Positions 12,150 to 22,993 of a stretch of 64,000 nucleotides of DNA are shown here, in pieces. The stretch covers positions 6,595,597 through 6,659,596 of the forward strand of contig CAMZMU010000049.1 of assembly GCA_947311845.1 (NCBI GenBank), written 5' to 3'. This DNA comes from Poa pratensis. Taxonomy: Eukaryota; Streptophyta; Magnoliopsida; Poales; Poaceae. The first letter of the stretch is position 1, and every line of letters begins with the position of its first letter. A program made the translations under genes and the position numbers. A model generated the notes under the pieces. It was given only the letters and a program-made list of their open reading frames with translations, had not been told where the DNA came from and did no database searches.

Positions 12150-12640
12150 GAGTCCGGTGATGGCTTGATCGACGGCTTGCGCAAGTGCTCGAGGGAGATG
12201 TCGGGTGGGATGGCTTGCCGGGTGGAACCGATCCGGGCTAGGGCGTTGGCTGCTTCATTGTTTGCGCGCGGGACATGGTGGAACTCACAGCCTTCGAAGT
12301 AGCCGGAGAGTTGCTAGACAAAGAAGCGGTAGGCGGCCATATTGGTATCCTTGGCGTCCCAGTCCCCGGAGACTTGCTGCACCACCAGGTCCGAGTCCCC
12401 GTAGCAAAGGATCCGGCGAATGTTCATCTCCTTGGCTAGCCGAAGCCCATGGACGAGTGCCTCGTATTCGGCGATGTTGTTCGAGGCGGTGAAGTGGATC
12501 TGGAGGACATACTCCAGCTTGTCCCCCTATGGAGAGGTGAGGACGATGCCGGCTCCCAAGCCCCCGCATTTTGGAGCCGTCGAAGTGCATCCGCCAAAGC
12601 GAGGAGTCCGGAGCCGGCGGCAGGTATTGCATCTCCGCCC
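12150..12640 (-). pseudogene. Second (archaeal-type) RNase H domain of the Gypsy element
   Basis: Read on the minus strand, this follows the main RNase H. It begins with WRMHFDGSK at about 12580-12605 and continues in shifted frames with an AEYEAL segment and a GDSDLVVQQ segment, the pattern of an RVT_3-type RNase H. An extra RNase H between RNase H and integrase is a defining trait of the Tat lineage. Frame breaks (near 12540 and 12315) mean it is not expressed intact here. Confidence 0.75.
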
Positions 12641-13902
12641 AGTCGACAAAGAAATCGGCTAGAAACTTCGACTTGATGGCGGTTCTTGGCTCGTAGTTGA
12701 TGTGGTGAGCCGCCAATGCGACGGCCCACTTGGCTATCCGGCCTGTGGCGTCCTTGTTGCCAACGATAGCCGAGCTCACCACCGTGATAGGGTGCTCCTG
12801 GAAGTAGTGCTTGAGCTTCTTGGACAGCGAGAGCACCCCGCTCAGGTAGTAGACGGGACGCTGCACCGCCTGTGTCTGGCCTTCCTCGGTACGCTCCACC
12901 ACGAGGACGACGCTGATGACCCGGTTGGTGGCTGCAATGTACATCAGCATGGGCTCCTTGGAGGCCGGCGGTGCTAGAACAGGCGCAGTCGACATGGCCC
13001 ACTTGAGCTCACGGAAAGCAGCATCTGCTTCATCCATCCAGGCGAATCTGTCCGCCTTCTTGAGTAGCCGGTATAGCGGAAGGGCCTTCTCCCCGAGCTG
13101 GCTGACGAACCGGCTCAAGGATGTCAGGCAGCCGGTGAACTTCTGGACGTCCTTCTGGTTCCTTGGCCGCTGCATGCGCTCGATGGCGGCGATCTTCTCC
13201 GGGTTGGCCTCGATTCCTCGTGCCGAAACGAGGAAACCGAGTAGCTGGCCAGCCGGCACGCCGAGAACACACTTCTTCGGGTTGAGCTTCATCTTGAACC
13301 GTCTGAGGTTCGCAAGGTTTCTTCAAGATCGCCAAGGAGGGTGCCCCGCTCCTTGGTCTTGACGACGATGTCGTCGACGTAGGCGTGTACGTTGCGGCCG
13401 ATTTGCTCGTGTAAGCATTTCTGCATGCACCGCTGGTACGTGGCACCTGCATTTTTCAAGCCGAATGGCATGGTGATATAGCAATAAGCCCTGTATGGGG
13501 TAATGAAAGATGTCTTCAAGTGATCCTTATGGTTCAACTTAATCTGGTGGTAGCCTGAATAGGCATCCAGAAAGGACAAGAGCTCGCACAGCCAGCCGTA
13601 GAGTGGATGACCTGATCGATACGGGGCAGAGCAAAGGGATCCTTGGGGCAGGCCTTGTTCAGGCTAGTGTAGTCGATACACATGCGCCATGTTTTGTTCT
13701 TCCTGAGAACCATGACGGGGTTTGCCAGCCATTCCGGGTGGAAAACCTCCATGATGAAGCCGGCTGCGAGCAGCCGGGCTATCTTTTCACCGATGGCCTT
13801 TCTTCTTTCTTCCGCGAAGCGGCGGAGTGGTTGCCTGACCGGCTTGGCATCCGGCTTGACATGTAAAGAGTGCTCGGCGAACTCCCTTGGAACACCCGGC
13901 AT
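12285..13902 (-). pseudogene. Reverse transcriptase and RNase H of the Gypsy element
   Basis: The minus-strand reverse transcriptase starts in one frame (13534-13902, motif RMCIDYTSLNKACPKD). It shifts near 13570-13600 into a second frame (13289-13579, FLDAYSGYHQIKL, MPFGLKNAGATYQ and the catalytic AYVDDIVV), then shifts again near 13290 into LNPKKCVLGVPAGQLLGFLVS. The connection and RNase H follow (LTSLSRFVSQLGEKALPLY, YYLSGVLSLSKKLKHY). All key motifs are present, but at least two frameshifts break the polyprotein. The enzyme copies the element's RNA into DNA and removes the RNA strand in virus-like particles. Confidence 0.88.
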
Positions 13903-13965
13903 GTCTTTTGGAGACCATGCAAAGATGTCCCGATTCTCACGGAGGAAGTCGACGAGCTCGCTATC

Positions 13966-14540
13966 CTATTTTTCGCTGAGGCCTGTCCCGATGATGACGA
14001 ACTTGTCCGGGTTGCTCGCGTCAAGCGGGATCTTCCTGGTGTCCTTTGCCGGCTGGAAGGCACCCTCGCCAGCCGACTTCTTTGCAGCCGGTAGTTCCGG
14101 CTGCTCTTCGGTGACTTTGCGCTTGATCTCGCGCAGCTCCTCAGCAATGATGAGGGACTCGGCCATCTTCGCGCCAGCCGATGCGCACTGCATGGAACGC
14201 TTGTAGTCACCAGACGGTGATGATCCCATGGTCACCCGGATCTTCATCTTCAGGTAAGCGTAGTGCGACACCGCCATGAACTTGGCGAGTGCAGGCCTCC
14301 CAAGGATCGTGTGGTACGCGCTGTTGTGGTCCACCACCTCGAACCAGATGGGCTCGCGACGGAAGTTCTCCTTCGTGCCGAATATGACATCCAGTCGGAT
14401 CTGTCCCATGGGGGAACAGGACTGTCCCGGCACAATGCCATGGAAGGTTGTCTTGCTCGGCTGCAGCTGGGACTCGGTGATGCCCAGCTTCTCTGCCGGG
14501 TCGCGGTAGAGGATGTTGATGCTGCTGCCTCTGTCGATGA
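13966..14540 (-). pseudogene. Aspartic protease of the Gypsy element
   Basis: The retroviral-type protease that cuts the Gag-Pol polyprotein. On the minus strand an active-site-like segment LIDRGSSINI (about 14507-14545) is followed by GQIRLDVIFGTKENFRREPIWFEV-type sequence and YHTILGRPALAKFMAV (about 14275-14330), a typical Tat-group protease end. The residue after the catalytic Asp is Arg instead of the usual Ser, Thr or Gly, which may impair activity. The active site and the rest lie in different frames, so a frameshift is present near 14430-14500. Confidence 0.75.
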
Positions 14541-14738
14541 GGACTCGGGAGAACGTGCATGCGAACTTGTCGGAGACGACGCGGGTCCAGCACCAGCGCG
14601 TAGCCGCCTGGCCTTGGCATCACAGCCGGATGGTCCTCGCGCCCCCACGTGATGGATTTCTCCGACCAGTACATATATTGGGGGACGGGAGACACAATGG
14701 CATTCACCTCTGCGGCTCGCTGCCGCAGGCTGCGCTTG

Positions 14739-17036
14739 TCATCGCGCTCGCTGGTGTAGATGACGTAGGAGGCGTCTTGGTGGGGAAGTCGTTTCTGTTG
14801 TCGGCTGCCGAGCCGGGGGTTGGCGCTGGTCTCCACGGTCGTCACGGTTGCCGTGGTCGTTTCGGTCATTCCGGTTCCCGCCAGCCGGTGGTCGAGGAGG
14901 AGGAGGCGGCAGACCCTCGCCTCGGATCAGCCGGGCGGTCCAGCTGCACTGCCGGGTGGTGTGGTTAGCCGGCTTGGCGCCGCTATGGTACTTGCAGGGG
15001 GCGTCGATCATGGATTCGAAAGTGAACTTGGACTTTTGCCACGGGCGAGCCTCCAACCTCATGCGGCATCGGTCGCCTGCGGGTGCTCGGTCTTCCTCGT
15101 CGGCTGAAACGAACTGGGACTCGCGGCCGCCCTCCGAGAAGTAGCCCTTCCTCTTGCCTTGGTCATGGCGCCGGCTGTCATCTCGCCGCCTGGACGAGCC
15201 GGCACCGTCTCGGGCGTCAGCCGGTTCCTTCCTCTTGGGCTTGCTCGACATCATCTTGCCGGCTGCGTCGAGCCGGATTGGCTTCTGCATGGCGAGTCGG
15301 CAGTGGCGTATTTATCAGCAATGGCCATGAGCTCGGCCACGGTGCGCGGCTCCGTCCGCATGAGCTTGTGCTTGAGCATGGTGCCGTCTCGGCACCCATC
15401 GGAGAAGAACTGGATGGCCTGCACCCATCGGAGAAGAACTGGATGGCCTGCACGTCATGGACTCCTTCGCAGGAGTTGCGCAGCTCGACCACCGGGTGAG
15501 GTAGTCGCGATCCGACTCGTCCTTGCGCTGGATGCAGAGGGACAGCTGGCGAGGGCGACCCGGGGCTTGTAGGTGCCGGTGAAGTTCCTGATGAAGACCT
15601 CCTCGAAGTCCCGCCAGGCGTTGACGCTGCTGGCTAGGAGGCTGTTCAGCCACGTCCTAGCCGACCCTTGGAGCATGAGGGGAGCGTAGCACACCGCTAC
15701 CCGCTTGTTGCCGCCGGCTATACCGACTGCGGTGGAGTATTCGGTCAACCAATCTTCCGGCTTGGTCATGCCGTTGTACTTGGCGTGTCTCGGGGAAGCG
15801 TGAAGCTCTTGGGGAATGGCTCTTGCTGGATGCGCGGCCCGAAGCAAGGGGGACCGATTGCTCCCTCTTCCTTGACAGCGCGTGACGCGACTAGCATGTC
15901 GATGCGCCCTCGAAGGTCGTTGTCGGCTGCAGGCCCCAGCTCCCAGCCGACCGCTGACGGGGCCCTATCTCTACCTCGGGCTGGTTCGGGGTTTGCCCTG
16001 TCCTTGTCGGCTCGCGACCTGGGACGGTTTTCTCGGTTGCCACCTGCAGCCCGGTCTCGGCGGGTCCGGTTGGGGTTGCCGAAGGTGACGCTCTCTTCAT
16101 GGTATTTCTCCAGCTGGCGGCCTTGCTGGTGGCTGCCTATCGGCGAAGATGCCTGCTGGTTTTGCTTGGACTTTCCGGCTCCTCGAGGACCCGGCTGACC
16201 CGTCGAGCCGGAACCAGCCTGCTGCTGCCGGTTGGCGGCAGCCACGAGTTGTTGGACTCGCTGCGTCTGCAAAAGCAGCTCCTCGCCCTGCAGGTTGGCG
16301 AACTCGGCTGCGGCGGCTTCGGCCGCACGCACGTTCTTGATGGGAGTGATGTAGACGTGCCGTACGATGACTGGCCGGCTCGCGGTATGCCCGTCGCGAG
16401 CCATCCTGCCGCCGAGGTCGCCTCCTCGGCGACGGATTTCCTCCAGCCGGCTAGGCTGGTCTCCAGCCGGAGTAAAGCCATGGGCGGAGTTGTACTCCGC
16501 ATGGTGGCGGCTAGCCGGCGCTGCTAGCGGCGACTTCCAGCGCGTTATGCAGAACGCGCTGGCGCGAAGCCTCCAGGTCGGCAGCCGCGGTAGCCGGGTC
16601 GGCGCTTGCGTCGATGGGCGTGAGGAGGTCCTCGAGTACCACGTCGAGGGGGTCGGCAGCTTGATCCTTGGACGTGGCTCCGCGCTTGAACTGAGTGCGG
16701 GTGACGCGCGCGTCCGGGTGGCCCTCGGTTGACCTCCGCGTAGGTGCGGGATCCGGCACTGGGGTTGCCAGCGCCGTGCTCGATGGACGGGAGGTCGAAG
16801 CAGGGGAGCACCTCAGTCGGGTACTCGTCGGGGATGACGGCGACGTAGACGCGGTGGTCGCCGAAGTGCATGATGGAGCCGCCTGCGGGAGGCGCGATAT
16901 CCGCGAAGCACGCGGCGTTGTCGATGATGCGGTCAAACGCGCCGAGCGTCAGCACCAAGCCGGATGCGACGCGCTTGCCGGAAGCGGTGAGGGGTCCCGA
17001 GCGGAACGTGACTCCGGTCGCCGCTATCGGCCCCAT
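14739..17036 (-). pseudogene. Gag polyprotein of the Gypsy element
   Basis: Gag forms the virus-like particle. The likely start is the ATG at 17036, which overlaps the primer-binding region. The N-terminal part runs to about 16550 (VYVAVIPDEYPTEVLPCFDL). The retrotransposon gag domain is at about 15455-15847 (KPEDWLTEYSTAVGIAGGNK, LMLQGSARTWLNSL) and continues in shifted frames (LCIQRKDESDRDYL at 15520-15560). A basic linker (KPKRKEPADARDG) and a zinc-knuckle-like CKYHSGAKPANHTTRQC complete it. A 29 bp tandem duplication (15392-15420 and 15421-15449) shifts the frame, and other breaks occur, so no intact Gag is encoded. Confidence 0.8.
15392..15449. repeat. 29 bp tandem duplication in gag
   Basis: Two adjacent copies of a 29 bp unit (GCACCCATCGG...GATGGCCT). 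29 is not a multiple of three, so this duplication itself breaks the gag frame. Confidence 0.9.
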
Positions 17037-17048
17037 GGTGGGCGCCAA
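17028..17048 (-). other. Primer binding site of the Gypsy element
   Basis: On the minus strand, just inside the 5' LTR, the sequence is TTGGCGCCCACCATGGGGCC. Its TGGCGCCCACC core resembles primer sites of other grass Gypsy elements. I do not assign the tRNA with confidence. Confidence 0.7.
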
Positions 17049-17049
17049 C

Positions 17050-17777
17050 TGTCGCGGTACTGTGCACGGCAGTGCCATCTCGCGATGACTTGAGTGGGTG
17101 GAGCCAAAGGTTGCGAACGACGGCGCTCGCTCGGGATCGGATACGAGCACGGGGAGACCAAGACGTACCCAGGTTCAGGGCCCTCGTGTGGATGTAACAC
17201 CCCTACTCCTGCTAGGACTCATATAAAATGAGTACAAGGACTACAATGGTGCTCCTAGAGTTGTTTTGGTGTTCTCCTTCTTTGGTCCGGGTGCCGGGGA
17301 GAAGGGGAGTCTAACTGGGATCCCAAAATCTCCAACCCCTTATGTGGGGATCCCGGCCCTCCTTATATAGGAGCTGGAGGGCCGGGTTACAGGGAGACGA
17401 TCGGCTGGCGAAGGGCAGCCGGGAGGAGCCCACCAGTTGGTCATCTACAGGACTGAGCCGCCCGACGTCGGCTACAGGACCGCGCCACTATTCACGACGT
17501 CAGCCACGTCGGTCAGCGGGGAGTCTGGCTCCTTTATGTCTTGTCGGTATGGGCGGCTAGGCACTGTACACTGTACATGATGTCATCTTTGACTTCGAGG
17601 ACTCGGTAGAGTACCAAGCCCATACCCTCTTGTCGGCTTGTTCTTATCTCCTCTGCTTGTCCTTCGTGGTCCGGCTGGAAGAGGCAGCCGGTGACGGATT
17701 CCGAGTGCCGGCTGGACGAGGGCAGCCGGTGATGGATTCCGAGTCCTTGTTACCACCCGGTGGTGATTCCACCGACA
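17050..17777 (-). repeat. 5' LTR of the Gypsy element
   Basis: 728 bp, TG...CA, nearly identical to the LTR at 5087-5846 apart from small differences and the 36 bp duplication. AGCAG follows at 17778-17782. Confidence 0.92.
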
Positions 17778-17938
17778 AGCAGCCAACTAATGCATGCAAT
17801 TAGATTTAGACAAGGCATTTGAGGAAAAATAGTCCTGTCCTGGAACTTCACAAGGGATCACACCTTATATAAATACAACTTATCACAAATTCTTAGTTCT
17901 TTGTATTAGCATGAGTCCCAACTTTATGGTTGATTCAG

Positions 17939-18170
17939 TGATGTCTACTACACGTTTCTATTCTTGTAGACTCTGTTGGGCCTCCAAGCGCAGAGGACTG
18001 TAGGACAACAGCAAATTTCCCTTAAGTGAATGACCCAAGGTTTATCGAACCACGGGAGGTATAGGTTGAATGTATCTCTCTCGAACAACCCTGCAATAAG
18101 ATATAAGAAGCCTCATGTCCCCAACATACCTAATACAATTGTCAGTTGTATAGGTGCACTAGTAGGATGA
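17939..18170. mobile_element. LTR-like fragment of a common Pooideae repeat
   Basis: The stretch starting TGATGTCTACTACACG and containing TTGTTGGGCCTCCAAG-type sequence matches my memory of an abundant wheat/barley LTR family. It is cut off at about 18170, where the F-box flank repeat starts. No second end was found. This is recall only, not shown by internal structure. Confidence 0.4.
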
Positions 18171-19218
18171 AAGAAAACAAATAACAGACAGCTGATAAAA
18201 CTGAAACTGCATCTGACAAGGTTATCGGCATTCTATTTCCCAGAATGCAGTAGTTTTACATGAGTTGCAAGTGAAGTAAAAAAACAAATATCTATCCACT
18301 ACTGAGCTGAGTTGGAAGAATAGACTACTTACTAGATAGACAATACATTATCTATAGCTCGTTAAGAAATTCTATACACAAACAACAGAACACCCTCAAG
18401 ATTAAGCTGCTTTAAAAACTTGTACTTTATAGAGAATATGTGATAATATACCAGCCATTAATGCTCTGTGAGAAACTAATGAAGCTACTCAATTATTAAG
18501 GATGTGAACATGAACCGATGAATACAGGCATGCAAAATCAGTTGACAATATTGAGTTACTGACATCAGGATAAATCCCCCTAGCAAAGCAACGCCCTCAC
18601 CTTCACTACCACATGTAGGATGGTGTGAAACTCAATCCCATGTCAAGGCTGAAAGTGGTTTAAGGCATACAAATGAATGCTCATAAAAATAAGTCAGCAG
18701 AATCAATTAGGTAGCTATCTCGGAATGAAAGATAAGTACCACATGTTTGAGTTCGAAGCTTGTCTAGGTTGGCCTGGTTGGGGTTGATAAATAAATAGAG
18801 TATCTGACCTTTGGGAGGAATTCCCTCTAATAAGGCCATGGATCTCAATGAACAGCTTCGATACCACTGAATGTTGTCGAGGGTTGGATCTCTAAGTAAG
18901 CATGAACCATGACCCCTGCAGACAAATCAAACCCGTGTCAGAGTGGATTATAAGGCAATTGTATGACAGGACAACACAAGATTTACACTGAAAACCAATA
19001 ATTGTCCATATCATTGCAGGAAAATGAAATGGATTCGAATGATTTTCTTTTTCCTGAAATACATAAGAGTTAGACTGTAACATATAGAAAAATTGTATTG
19101 TATTGGCTCTGAAATTATTCTAGTAGAGTGTAAAAACTAAAATTCTTTCTTTCGTAATAAAGAGGCGGTCAGCATCAAACACATGCCCGAATTAACTAGT
19201 TTGTTCTTTTTGTCCAAA
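18171..19218 (+). repeat. F-box cluster 3' flank, copy A
   Basis: This non-coding segment is homologous to 23225-24165 (copy B) and, over part of its length, to 31555-32070 (copy C). Shared landmarks include AACAACAGAACACCCTCAAG, ACATCAGGATAAATCCCC and TCAATCCCATGTCAAG. In copies B and C the sequence lies directly downstream of an F-box gene, so copy A marks a former gene unit. Its right edge (about 19218) is joined to the C-terminal exon of the next unit, implying a deletion or unequal exchange. Confidence 0.75.
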
Positions 19219-19272
19219 GACGACGGTGACGATCGGGTCCACCATAGTAGCCGGGTGACCAATAGTTTGCGG

Positions 19273-22200
19273 CAGTGGCGGACGCAGCGGGTGGGCAGGG
19301 TGGGCAGCGGCCACCCAGAATTTTGAGAAAAAAATGGACCCCCCCAGAATTTTGGCCCAATTTGGACTCTTGGCCCATTTATTTTTTCAACTGAGCGCTA
19401 GACTCTGTCTCTGGAACCTGTTCTGGCCACTGGATAGTGAAGAGGTTGCGCGTCTGGAACATGGCGACGACCTAGCCCTGCTCTGCCCCTGCCCCAGTGC
19501 CCCGCCCCCGGCCGCCGCCGCCCGGCCGCCCCCACTCTTGCGTCTCCGCCGCCGGCCGACTCCCCGAGGCCCGAGCCGCCCGTCGCCGCCCGCCCCTGCC
19601 CGGCCGCCCCCCCGCCGGCCGCCAGCTCGAGCTGACGAGCTCGACTGCGACTAGGGCCACCCGCCCGCCGCCACAAAGCCACGCCGTCGTCGCCCGTCGG
19701 ACGCCCGTCGCCCAAGCCCCAAGGTATTTCTGAGAATCAACCGGAGGATGCTACGGTAGTCTGTCCAGTCCACTGAGTCTGTCCATCTGAAATTGGTCTA
19801 TTTGGACTCGTTTTGTATGCTACGGTAGTCTGTCCATCTCTATTTGTAAATTGTAATGTATTCATGACAATTCTCATCCGGAGGATGTTGAAGTTTTTGT
19901 CCGCTAATTGTGGATTGTTTCAGAGTACGTAGGTGGACATCCTCAGTTTTGCTATGCATTGTGTAAATTTGCTATGCATTGTGTAAATTGACAATTTCTT
20001 GTCTCCAACTAGCAACCAATTGACAATATTTCTTCTAATTGTAGAATTCATTATGAAGAGAAATAGCCAGATTGCATCTCTTTTTAAGAAACATGAAGCT
20101 AAGAAGATGGTGGTAGAGGTAGATGATGTACACATTGAAGATAATGGGCTTTTGATCCAATCTGATTCTGAGATTGAGAGTGAGACTGAAATGGAAGAGC
20201 CAACACCAAATCCACCATCACCCCAACAACCGTCTGCAAGGTCATATGATTCTCACTTCCTTCCACATGATCCAGGGGAAAGAATTCCTATATCAAGATA
20301 TGCTGTCAATGATCAAGATGATGTTCGAAGAGGATTTATCAGACAAGGTCCATGCCAACCGTTTGAGCATAGGTTTCCAACAAGAAAAATAAATGGTCAA
20401 AACCGATCCTTCTCGGCTGTTTGGTTGATAAAATACAATTGGCTAGAATATAGTATTGAAAAGGATGCAGCCTTTTGCTTTGTATGTTATTTGTTCAAAG
20501 GAAGATTCAATGGGGGCCCCGGGGAGATGTCTTTGTTACAAATGGTTATAGAGATTGGAAAAGACCTGAAGCATTTAAGAAACATGTGGGTGGTGTTTCT
20601 AGCATTCACAACCAAGCTCAAGAGAAGTACAACTTATTTGTCACACCCAACACCAAGATTGATAATGTTATTGTGAAGGTGTGTAAGAAGGATCTACTTC
20701 TTTACAAGCAAAGGCTAACTTATTCCCTTAGATGCTTGAGGTATCTTTTAAATCAAGGATTGCCATTCCGTGGACATGATGAGAGTGAAGAATCAACCAA
20801 CAGGGGTAACTTTATTGAACTTCTTAAATGGCTTGCTGAAAATAATGAAGAAGTTGATAAGGTTGTTTTGAAGAATGCTCCTGGAAATTGCATCTTGAAC
20901 AGTCCTAGGATACAAAAAGACATCATTGAATGTTGTGCAGATGAAACTACTAGACTAATTATTGAAGATATGGGCATGGACCACTTTGCAATTCTAGCTG
21001 ATGAGTCTAGTGATATGTCTCACAAAGAGCAACTTGCTCTTTGTGTTCGCTATGTTGATCAATTTGGAAGAGTGTGTGAGAGGTTTCTTGGAGTAGTTCA
21101 TGTTTCCGACACTACTTCATTGTCACTCAAAGTTGCAATTATATCCTTGCTAAAACAATGTCATTTGACTCCCTCTCAAATTCGTGGCAAGGATATGATG
21201 GGGCTAGCAACATGAAAGGGGAGATTAAGGGGTTGAAAACATTGATCATGCAAGACTCACCGTCTGCTTACTATATCCATTGCTTTGCTCATCAACTTCA
21301 ATTGGTTCTTATTGCCGTGGCAAAGGAGAATGAACCATGTGTCTGGTTTTTTGATCATGTTTCTTACTTGTTCAATATTATTGGAGTTTCTTGCAAGCGC
21401 CATGATATGCTTAAAGATGTTAGAGCTCAACAACTTTTGGAAGCACTTGAAATGGGTGAAATTGAAAGTGGAAGTGGATTGAATCAAGAAATGGGTTTAT
21501 CTAGACCCGGTGATACTCGGTGGGGTTCTCATTTTAAAACCATTTGCCACATTGTTGATATGTACCCCACAATTGTTGAAGTACTTATGAGGATTGGAAA
21601 TGATCCTTCACATAAGGGTGAGTGGACAAGAATACGTGGAGTGGCCGCCTCCTTTGAATCATTTGACTTTGCTTTCAATCTTAACTTGATGCTTGTTATT
21701 CTTGGTTACACAAATGATTTGTCTCAAGCTTTGCAAAAGAGGGATCAAGATATTGTTAATGCAATGGCTCTTGTTGGAATTGCAAAGGATAAACTTCGTA
21801 AAACGAGGTCTCATGGATGGGAAGGATTTCTTGCAAAGGTGACATTGTTTTGCAAGAAACATGGCATTGAAGTTCCTTCACCGGGTGATCAATATGTGGC
21901 TCATGGAAGATCACAACGGTATTATGAAATACAAACAAATGATGATCGTTATCGAAGAGAAGTATTTCTTGGTGTACTTGATCAAATTATTCAAGAGCTT
22001 GACAATCGGTTTGATGAGGTCAATACGGAGTTGCTTATTTGCATGTCGGCCTTGAATCCATCGAATTCATTTGCTTCTTATGATGCACAAAAGGTAATGC
22101 GACTTGCTCAATTCTACCCCAATGACATATCAAGTGTGGATTTGATAAGGCTTGAGTTCCAACTTGAAAACTTTATTGATGACATGAGAAAAGATGAGAG

Positions 22201-22731
22201 GTTCAAATGTGTAAATCATCTTGGTGAGCTCTCTACTTTGCTTGTTGAGACAAAAAAGCACCTTGTTTATGACTTGGTCTACTTGCTTCTCAAATTGATA
22301 TTGATCTTACCGGTGGCGACGGCGAATGTTGAAAGAGTCTTTTCTGCAATGAGTCTAGTGAAAAATAAGTTGAGAAATAGCATGGGTGATGAGCTCTTGA
22401 ACCATTGCTTAGTGACATTTATTGAGCGAGAATTGTTCTTGAAAGTAAGTGAAGATGTGATAGTGGAAGCTTTCATGGCAATGAGAGAACGTAGAGTTAA
22501 AAAGAAGTCCTAGTGATGTAATTTTCTATTTATGCTATATTTTATCATGTCAGACTTTATTTATGTGTTTGAATTATTTGGTGAGCTATAATATTGTGAG
22601 ACTTCAACTTATTTATATAGTCCTTTCAGTGCAATTATGGATTACATGTGTTGTCAAAAAAAAAAATCGCCGGTGGCACCCTTTGATAATTTCCTAGCCC
22701 ACCCTCCATTTTTTTCCTGCGTCCGCCACTG
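19273..22731 (+). mobile_element. hAT transposon with transposase gene
   Basis: Terminal inverted repeats CAGTGGCGGACGCAG (19273) and CTGCGTCCGCCACTG (to 22731) enclose 3.46 kb. GTTTGCGG precedes the element (19265-19272) and recurs at the right edge (22731-22738, its first G shared with the terminal repeat), fitting the 8 bp duplication of hAT elements. The element carries one transposase gene with only two frame breaks, so it was recently autonomous. It interrupts an F-box C-terminal exon. Confidence 0.92.
20053..22513 (+). pseudogene. hAT transposase (TTF-type zinc finger, DUF4371, dimerisation domain), two frameshifts
   Basis: The enzyme cuts and rejoins hAT DNA. From the ATG at 20053 the N-terminus (MKRNSQIASLFKKHE) leads to a TTF-type zinc-finger region (RGPCQP-like stretch, then EKDAAFCFVCYLFK). 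A DUF4371 region follows (GMDHFAILADESSDMSHKEQ with catalytic-type Asp, then YDGASNMKGEIKG). The C-terminal hAT dimerisation domain contains TANVERVFSAMSLVKNKLRN. Frame changes near 20512-20526 (a run of G and C) and near 21183-21190 split it into three frames. Each looks like a single-base change, and no other stop interrupts ~820 codons. An intron acceptor-like TTGTAG lies just upstream of the ATG. Total length is usual for this subfamily. Confidence 0.9.
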
Positions 22732-22993
22732 TTTGCGGCACATGTACATCAGATGCTTGGACAATAAGCTGAGAAGAATCAACATTGTAAAGTACAAAGG
22801 ACTACAACTCGAAAGAATACTTGCAAAAATTCTTCTTTACAGGAGCAAGACCTTGGAGAAATTCACGGTTACCTCAGTGGTTGATAGTTCCCAACATAAG
22901 GATCAGATTGCTATTTCCCGACATAAGGATCACATGTCATGGGAGCCAAGATCCTGGCGATCTAATCGTCATACCAGAGTAACAGTAAACTGA

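Larger units (their letters stand above)
5087..17777 (-). mobile_element. Ty3/Gypsy LTR retrotransposon, Tat lineage, complete but frameshifted
   Basis: Two LTRs (5087-5846 and 17050-17777), each TGTCGCGG...CACCGACA, are flanked by perfect 5 bp duplications AGCAG at 5082-5086 and 17778-17782. On the minus strand the order is LTR, primer binding site, gag, protease, reverse transcriptase, RNase H, a second RNase H, integrase, a long spacer with an antisense gene, polypurine tract, LTR. The Gypsy order plus a second RNase H before integrase places it in the Tat group. The LTRs are very similar apart from a 36 bp tandem duplication in the 5087-5846 copy, so insertion is fairly recent. Frameshifts in gag and pol mean this copy is not autonomous. 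GC content is higher than in its surroundings. Confidence 0.93.
19219..22993 (+). pseudogene. F-box/LRR protein gene, C-terminal remnant split by a hAT element
   Basis: Two pieces (19219-19272 and about 22739-22993) encode the C-terminal end of an F-box/LRR-type protein: DDGDDRVHHSSRVTNSLR, then RCLDNKLRRINIVKYKGLQ, ILAKILLYRSKTLEKFT and SWRSNRHTRVTVN before the stop. They are paralogous to the end of the gene at 26414-31201. The hAT element at 19273-22731 separates them with a GTTTGCGG duplication. The F-box and most LRRs are missing: upstream sequence is the 3' flank of a previous unit, joined at about 19218. A longer insert, absent from the other copy, carries a repeated ISRHKD-like segment. 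Non-functional. Confidence 0.8.
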
